64,000 bases of DNA, taken from positions 36,001-100,000 of the forward strand of contig JAQGDQ010000324.1 of the NCBI GenBank assembly GCA_030141605.1. Direction: 5' to 3'. A program made the translations under genes and the position numbers. The stretch's first letter is position 1. Every line of letters starts with the position of its first letter. The stretch is from Tubiluchus corallicola. Its lineage: Eukaryota; Priapulida; Priapulimorpha; Priapulimorphida; Tubiluchidae. Of the stretch, positions 59,150 to 64,000 are shown piece by piece. The notes under the pieces are model-generated. The model was not told where the DNA came from, made no database searches, and worked only from the letters and a program-made list of their open reading frames with translations.

Positions 59150-61928
59150 GCTTTTTAAATGTGACGCGTAGATGCGTCAAATTTTCTTACAACACCTAAT
59201 GCTGAGGTAAATAAACTTTGCAAATTCAAAACAAAACAGAATTCAACCAACACGTAAAACACCAACTAACGTGAAGGCCGTGAACGGCACTGCAGGGGAA
59301 GTCATGTGGCGCGGTTTTTAACCAATCAGCGTGCGTTTCCGGAGTGATGCAATTATATGAAAACCTAAAAGAGCTATTTCAATGCCTGTGAAGTTTGAAT
59401 CTGAGGCCCTGAACTATTAAAGCCACAGTATCTGTGGAAAACTTTTGATGCAGTTAACAGCAATAACAGATACCAAACTTCAAATCGAGGGATTGGTCAG
59501 CTCTTACAAATTTGAATCGAGTGTACGTATAAAACCTAAGTTTAATTGTTTTTAAAGAGACTGATTCCAGATTCACACATTAACCACACAAAATAACAAA
59601 TTATTGATTAAGTATGCGTGTAAATTAAAACTACAGAAATTTGGCTTAAGTCGCACATTAACGGACATTCTACTGAACATAAAATTATTTAATTCGGTTA
59701 ATGAAATAAAATGCGTGGAAAATTTCTTTAAATGTTTCTTTGCTAAGTACTATATTCTTGATTGATTAGTTTGCAAACTATTTTGCAGTCCGCCCAATAA
59801 ATCGACAAGCCGCTAATCAATTGCTTATCGATAACGCTGCAGTAAGTTCTGAAAACATTTTTCCATAAGTATGTATTATCATAAATTCTTTTTTTGTTTT
59901 TGTCTCCGATAGGTGGCAGAATGGTGCAGTACAACTTGTACAACTAACACGAGCAAGAATCATTAAAACGAACCTGGAGCGAACTAGAGTGAACTATTGA
60001 GTTGATCTCTGTATACAACATGACTTCTAGTATGTAAGGACTCTAAAATAATTTAGTCGGTGGCCACCGGACTGCACAAACCACAAAATTCCTATACATT
60101 ATAGATCAAGATGTTGTATACATGTTATACAGCTTACACTAATTACATGCATATACAGATAGGTTGATTTATTATCCACCTGATTGCTACATTCCATACG
60201 TTCAATGTTAGTTCACTAAGCAATCCTATATTTACGTTAATGACTTAGTAATAGTACATATTTCGTAGGTAAATTCCTTCACACTAGATTATAAAAGTTT
60301 TCTTTTGACAACTGCGCACATGATTATTCATTAATGGCAACATTACTGAAAGTGTAGTTGACTTTGATAACTTTTAGTTCTTCGTATGCATACACTACCT
60401 TCCTACATACCTACCTACCTGCATACATACGTACGCAGACGTCGCAGAAATTAATTCAGTAAACCTCTTTTAGGAAAGCTTCATTTCTGTAAGAAGTTTA
60501 TGTCATAGATTTTTCTGCTGCTTGGATTTGCCTCAAGTCACCTATCATTTTGACGATATTCAGGGTAAACGTGGATAAAAAAACTCTGAATAGCACATCG
60601 GGGGAATGCAGACCTATGTGTTTTCCTTGCACAGATTTCGGCTATTATAATTGTTACAGTATTCCCATTGAAATGCGTAGAAACCATTGATTAAAATGGT
60701 AAAAAGTGGGGGAATAAGTCTGAACGCTTGCCAACTTGCATTCTAAAAAAATAATGGCAAAGAAGAAGAAAAACTCATAAAAACCATGTTAAATGAGTTG
60801 TATGAAGTTTGGAAATGGATGCGCTTTATTTGCTTTAAATGAGTTATACTTTGAAAATGTTTTCTAGTCGTTCTTTCAGCATACTAGAATTTATGCTGAA
60901 ATTAACGTTACCATTAATACAAAGCGTTTAGCTCTAAACAAACAAAAAATATTAGTCCTTGTTCAAGTGCTGAAATACTGAAAGACCTTCATAAATCTGC
61001 CAAAAACAGGGAGGATGTTTAAGTACTAGACATTGATTGCAGTATATTGATGGTTGAAATACTCAATCCCTCAAGTATCATCAGTACAGAAATTGTCTGA
61101 ATGGAATTGAATGTGAGGCTTTAATTGATCTATTATTTTCACCTGTCACTCAGACTTCCAGGGAAGATAAAACCGACGCAGGTAGATATGATCAGCAGGT
61201 GGATGCGGCAAGCGCACAGTATAATCAGCGACAGGTAAATACAGGTGCGATGAAGCCGGCTTAGTGTTGTGATTGTGCAGCAACCTATACATCAGCTCAT
61301 GCCTACATCATAAACCAGCGGAGTGACTACATGATTGTGTAGCTACGCTTTTTATAATTTTCTGTTGAAATAAAACACTTAAGTTACTCTCAGTAATTCA
61401 TGTGCAGTTTTTTCACCACTTGGTTGCAGTTAACCTTGAAAAAACCCGAAATCTGATGATTTTTTCAAACATACCGCTTCGCTTTCCGTGGTGGACACGA
61501 AAACAGTTATAACACTCTAAATTAAACGTGTCTATGAAAATTGGTGTTGAAAATGCAAACATTTTTTTAATAGGCACGAACGGAAACAACGAAAATGCTG
61601 TTTAATAATTAATAATAATATAATTATTATTTGGCTTGATCACGTAATATGCGATTGTAGTTAGTGTGTGACTTGAAGTGGCAGATGTAGTTCTGGAGAA
61701 CAATTATTACCATTAACAAATACGTGAAATAACAAACATCTTTATTCCTAAATAGCGAAGACATTAGCTTTGTTGGGAAACTATAGGTGGACGACATCCA
61801 TTTTCATCTGAAGTTCTAGAATGTGACGTTCGAGGAAGTGTTTTTACCACAGTACACATTTAGTGTTTAATTTTCGTTAGTAACTGAAATAGAAATTGAG
61901 AAAAAGCTTGTTCTTTCCTGGATATATC
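59150..61928. promoter_or_regulatory. divergent upstream region of alpha-actinin and GPCR
   Basis: 2.8 kb with no supported gene. Near alpha-actinin, a CCAATCAG at 59322-59329 is the only promoter-like box I would name, about 170 bases upstream of the start codon. The stretch is otherwise AT-rich and unique-looking, with a (TACC/TACA) tract near 60400-60432. No TATA box position can be defended. Confidence 0.35.
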
Positions 61929-63440
61929 ATGGAAGACATATACAATGAAACTAGTGGCCATTTTAACCCGGAAGAAATCATTTTTCATTTCTTCAGCAAT
62001 GAACCAGCGAAGTTTGAATTTTCGCTGGCCGGGCGTCGTTCGGTGGCTACTTATCTGATGTTGGTGACTGTACTCAGCGTACTTTTTAACTCGGCGGTGC
62101 TCTTCGCAATAGCTCAAGTGCGACAACGCAAAGAACGCTTTTATCCAAACTTGTTTATTATAGAAATCGTCTCCATTTCGGACATGGCCACTGCTTTGCT
62201 AACCATACCGTTTTTGGTGGTGACGACAGTCAAAGACGCGTGGATATTTGGGGAGGTCTTCTGTAATTTGTCTGCTGGTTTGAATACGCTGCTTCTCTCT
62301 GGTTCTGTCTATAGCGTTTTGGTTTTGAGTGCTGAAAGGTACGTGTCAATAGTCAAACCTCATTTGTATAATAGTTTAATAACGCAGAAAAACTGTTACC
62401 TGGGGATGGGAGCCGGATGGACGCTGGCGGCCATTTTAACTCTTGTACAAATTTTAATGGAGAACTACTTTTTCTACCGCGGTAAATCAGGCTGCTTTAT
62501 GAACTGGTACTCTGGAAGTAGTAATTTGGTATTTAACTACCTACACGTGTGTGTTTACATCGTAACACCAATGGCGCTCATACTTGTACTGGATCTTTTA
62601 ATAGTCCGCGCTGCCAGACACCACCACTCAAACCCCAATCGGTTCTCAAACAGGAGTAACTCCATCGTACCGGTAGATGAGCAACACATGAACATATTAA
62701 AACGAGCTTCGAAATCAATCAGTTTAGAAGCCGATCACAAAGCCAATCAAATATCCTTGTATCAACTGAAAGCTGCCAGAGTTCTCCTAACCGTGGTTTT
62801 GTTTTTTCTCATTTGTTACACGCCATTTTGGACGGTGAATGTTCTCGCGTCGCTGGGGTACTTTGCCGGCGCGGTGATTCCAGCGAGGCTCGACAGGGTT
62901 GTGACTGTGCTCATCTACACGCACTGCTTTCTGAATGCAATGTTCTACGGATTCTCCAACCGTAACATCAAGAAGAGCTTGGAACGAAGCTGGCAGAACT
63001 TCAAGACTCAGTTAGCGTCACCTACCGCTTCCGTGACGGTAGGAGTGAGTACAGGTAACGAAGCGACGACACCTTCCCCGTCTCTGCCGCGGGGTGGTAC
63101 ACCCCTCTATTCCTCTTCAAGTGCTGTATCGACCATGGACATTCATGATCTATTTCGCAAGCTAGAGCAATTGCAAGGTAACCGACAACAACTGAAGGTG
63201 CAGCAAGGATCGACTGCATCTGTGCCAGCTGACATCCGCCAGGAAGACTCCCATTCAAAAGGAAACAATTCCATTGAACCCATACTGGATGTATACGCTG
63301 TGGCAAGAAACTGTATCACGCCTGATTTCAATTCAAGAAATCGCTTACAGCTGCCTCTACATGTGGTGACTGCAAAAAGTGAAATTCTAAACAAAAGTTT
63401 TGCAAACGACGAACAACAGGAACAAGGGGACCTTGACTGA
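61929..63440 (+). CDS. class A (rhodopsin-like) G-protein-coupled receptor, intronless
   Basis: 503 residues from ATG at 61929 (A at -3, G at +4; a non-ATG start 11 codons upstream is not needed). A short N-terminus has an N-glycosylation site (N-E-T at 6-8). Seven hydrophobic segments are visible: TM1 39-64 (N54), TM2 75-100 (S-I-S-D, D85), TM3 from C112 to E-R-Y 136-138, TM4 with W164, TM5 with P214, TM6 with C-Y-T-P-F-W 296-301, TM7 ending N-A-M-F-Y at 336-340. C112 and C189 would form the TM3-ECL2 disulfide. TM3 position 3.32 is Asn, so it is not an aminergic receptor; TM7 has no retinal lysine, so it is not an opsin. The tail is about 160 residues, Ser/Thr/Gln-rich. Ligand unknown. Confidence 0.88.
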   Translation: MEDIYNETSGHFNPEEIIFHFFSNEPAKFEFSLAGRRSVATYLMLVTVLSVLFNSAVLFAIAQVRQRKERFYPNLFIIEIVSISDMATALLTIPFLVVTTVKDAWIFGEVFCNLSAGLNTLLLSGSVYSVLVLSAERYVSIVKPHLYNSLITQKNCYLGMGAGWTLAAILTLVQILMENYFFYRGKSGCFMNWYSGSSNLVFNYLHVCVYIVTPMALILVLDLLIVRAARHHHSNPNRFSNRSNSIVPVDEQHMNILKRASKSISLEADHKANQISLYQLKAARVLLTVVLFFLICYTPFWTVNVLASLGYFAGAVIPARLDRVVTVLIYTHCFLNAMFYGFSNRNIKKSLERSWQNFKTQLASPTASVTVGVSTGNEATTPSPSLPRGGTPLYSSSSAVSTMDIHDLFRKLEQLQGNRQQLKVQQGSTASVPADIRQEDSHSKGNNSIEPILDVYAVARNCITPDFNSRNRLQLPLHVVTAKSEILNKSFANDEQQEQGDLD

Positions 63441-63579
63441 AGGCTGCAAACAACATCAGATAATGATGGATAATAGCCAGTTGCTGGTGGATAACCTAGT
63501 TATAAGCATGGTCCCGTTTGAACTAATAACTCCAACAAAGCAGTTAACATAGAATTTAAAAATCTATTCTTTACATTTC

Positions 63580-63805
63580 GGCTATCCTAGCAGCCATCTT
63601 CAACAAATCGTAACCTACAAACAAAAGCAGAATGGATTTACTTTGGAAACTGAAATTGTAACCGCAAGAACAAACGCATTGCTTGTTATTAGTATCCAAA
63701 CTACTGTGCATTTCCTGGCTTATAATTTCAGTTTCTAAAGTAGATCCATTCTGTTTTCGTTTGTGGGTTTTGATCTGCTAAGGATGGTTGCTAAGGCAGC
63801 GGAGA
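63580..63805. repeat. long imperfect palindrome downstream of GPCR
   Basis: The left arm holds AGCAGAATGGATTTACTTTG and GAAACTGAAATTGTAA. The right arm holds TTATAATTTCAGTTTC and TAAAGTAGATCCATTCTG. Pairing extends outward (GCAGCCATC with GGATGGTTGC). Arms about 80 bases, loop about 60. Either 3' UTR structure or a MITE. Confidence 0.8.
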
Positions 63806-64000
63806 CGCCCAGAACCAATTTCTTGGCGATGATAACTTCTTACTTGTTGTTACTATTTCAAATGGGCATTCTTATAAACAGTCAAATAAGACAGCTGAAT
63901 GAATGTAGAGGGAGGGTTTTATTTTTATTTTGTTGCTAGCTCTCATTTACTGCTAAAACAAGATGTTATACTGTAAATGCAAGTGTAAAATGGATGGGCT

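Noticed and set aside
61896-61928. GPCR start 11 codons upstream
   Set aside because: Needs a non-ATG codon; the ATG at 61929 has a good context and suits the family's N-terminus.

Overview
The window is animal (metazoan) nuclear DNA. It is AT-rich, intron-rich and crowded with small DNA transposons. Three protein genes can be supported. On the + strand, positions 1-8575 hold the 3' part of a MOK-type serine/threonine kinase gene (five exons, N-terminal half outside the window). On the - strand, positions 59149 to 12410 hold one complete alpha-actinin gene. On the + strand, positions 61929-63440 hold an intronless class A GPCR. MOK and alpha-actinin converge tail to tail across about 3.8 kb. 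Alpha-actinin and the GPCR diverge head to head across 2.8 kb. Phylum cannot be fixed by eye. The single undispersed alpha-actinin, a MOK kinase and about 47 kb of introns fit a non-insect invertebrate or early chordate better than a vertebrate.

The alpha-actinin gene was rebuilt exon by exon from splice sites and reading phase. It has 23 coding positions, and one of them (position 5) is a choice between two sister exons of 79 bp each. With one of the pair used, the coding length is 2676 bp, or 891 residues, essentially the length of the animal family. The order is: acidic N-terminus, CH1, CH2 (actin-binding domain), four spectrin repeats, EF-hand region, and a C-terminus ending in G-Q-S-D-L. 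The twin exons (43194-43272 and 41975-42053) encode alternative versions of the same 26-residue CH2 segment just after the phosphoinositide-binding stretch. Their phases make them mutually exclusive: using both or neither shifts the frame. This is the most interesting gene-level feature of the window.

Layout: 1-8575 MOK exons and introns, containing AP-1-like TGACTCA repeats, a (GA)n tract and several nested inverted-repeat elements. 8576-12409 is the convergent intergenic region, with a 72-bp minisatellite made of two 36-bp halves. 12410-47167 holds alpha-actinin exons 23 to 2, with introns holding MITEs, a LINE 3' fragment and 44-45 bp minisatellites. 47168-59047 is the 11.9-kb first intron. 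59150-61928 is the divergent upstream region. 61929-63440 is the GPCR. 63580-63805 is a long imperfect palindrome.

Mobile DNA explains most non-coding sequence. It includes several TA-flanked pogo/Tigger-like families, hAT-like elements with perfect 8-bp target duplications (three copies), TTAA-flanked elements of 0.5-0.7 kb (five copies of one family), tRNA-derived SINE-like units and LINE tails. Two clear element-within-element insertions give relative ages. I found no evidence of a wholly new multi-gene system. The best leads are the twin exons, a minisatellite that touches the presumed branch site of one exon, and the TTAA-flanked families.
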